A program made the position numbers and the translations under genes. Positions 6,036 to 6,273 of a stretch of 6,273 nucleotides of DNA are shown piece after piece. The stretch spans positions 1 through 6,273 of the forward strand of contig JBDKTK010000194.1 in assembly GCA_039680225.1 (NCBI GenBank), read 5' to 3'. Below the pieces are notes generated by a model. That model saw nothing but the letters and a program-made list of their open reading frames with translations. It ran no database searches and had not been told where the DNA came from. This stretch comes from JBDKTK01 sp039680225 (lineage in GTDB: Bacteria; Desulfobacterota; Syntrophia; Syntrophales; UBA4778). Every line of letters begins with the position of its first letter. Position 1 is the first letter of the stretch.

Positions 6036-6273
6036 CACCGCCCTTGCCCTTACCCTTGCTTTCCTTGGTCCGCGAACCGTAGCGCCGGGCATAAACAGCC
6101 GTGAGCTCAGCCCCGAACAGGAATATCTGCGCCGAGTAATAGACCCACAGGAGGAAGACGGCCAGGGAGCCCGCGGCCCCGTAAATCGAAGCCATTGAGC
6201 TGCGCGCCAGGTAGAGCCCGATCAGGTATTTTCCAATAGTGAACAGTATCGACGTAACGGCTGACCCGATCCA
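5998..6273 (-). CDS. YihY/virulence factor BrkB family membrane protein, C-terminal 91 residues only
   Basis: The frame is open to the window end, so only the last 91 residues are seen; family members are usually about 270-420 residues with six membrane segments. Residues here start WIGSAVTSILFTIGKYLIGLYLAR (part of a membrane segment). They continue with SIYGAAGSLAVFLLWVYYSAQIFLFGAELTAVYARRYG, which is the family's characteristic last transmembrane helix and the GAE-T-VYA motif. The remaining 21-25 residues form a basic, low-complexity tail (SKGKGKGG), probably cytoplasmic. Family members were once called ribonuclease BN, an attribution since withdrawn; their function remains poorly defined. 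An internal ATG at 6195 is not the start. The 3' end overlaps the methyltransferase by 38 bp on the opposite strand. Confidence 0.88.
   Translation of the reverse strand, partial: WIGSAVTSILFTIGKYLIGLYLARSSMASIYGAAGSLAVFLLWVYYSAQIFLFGAELTAVYARRYGSRTKESKGKGKGGVIRLNFSPSSPR
6041..6058 (-). repeat. Three tandem 6-bp units in the YihY/BrkB tail
   Basis: On the plus strand the sequence reads CCCTTG, CCCTTA, CCCTTG in tandem; on the coding strand it encodes Lys-Gly repeated three times. It accounts for the low-complexity KGKGKG in the C-terminal tail and is a simple candidate for repeat-number variation between strains. Confidence 0.6.

Overview
The window looks like a piece of a Gram-negative (diderm) bacterial chromosome, moderately GC-rich. 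The evidence for an outer membrane is a beta-barrel protein with a signal peptide and a C-terminal aromatic residue. The gene mix is a double-Cache/HAMP/SpoIIE phosphatase, a Phenol_MetA_deg-type barrel, an N-acyl-D-amino-acid deacylase, a DUF554 membrane protein, a PmtA-like methyltransferase and a YihY/BrkB protein. It would fit a Desulfobacterota (delta-proteobacterial) genome, but that is an inference from gene content. The sequence alone does not name the genus. I see no tRNA, rRNA, CRISPR array, insertion sequence or phage gene.

Layout. (1) Positions 1-1416 (+) are the 3' part of a membrane-anchored PP2C-type serine phosphatase of the RsbU/SpoIIE class. (2) Positions 1413-2306 (-) encode an outer-membrane beta-barrel. 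It converges on the phosphatase so tightly that both stop codons lie in one TTAA. (3) Positions 4796-2447 (-) form a two-gene unit: a DUF554 membrane protein, then a 16-nt gap, then a 550-residue N-acyl-D-amino-acid deacylase. (4) A divergent intergenic region (4797-5008) separates this unit from a plus-strand pair. That pair is a small beta-rich protein of unknown function (5009-5446) and, 13 nt later, a Rossmann-fold methyltransferase resembling bacterial phospholipid N-methyltransferases (5460-6035, TTG start). (5) The last gene, on the minus strand and cut by the window end, is the C-terminus of a YihY/BrkB family membrane protein. It overlaps the methyltransferase tail to tail by 38 bp.

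How the genes might work together. The phosphatase should take an extracytoplasmic signal and dephosphorylate an anti-sigma-factor antagonist or similar partner, which is not in the window. The DUF554/deacylase pair could be an uptake-and-hydrolysis module for N-acylated D-amino acids; the deacylase assignment is strong and the transport idea is inference. The beta-rich protein and methyltransferase are probably co-transcribed and could act on lipids or another small hydrophobic substrate.

No gene-free stretch exceeds 300 bp. The two gaps (2307-2446 and 4797-5008) hold candidate promoters, ribosome-binding sites, an 8-base C run and a short direct repeat. This is mostly ordinary chromosomal housekeeping and accessory content. 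I found no clear defence system or obviously new machine. The points most worth a second look are the G/C tract upstream of the barrel gene, the DUF554/deacylase pair, the unknown-protein/methyltransferase pair with its A8 junction, and the tail-to-tail overlaps.
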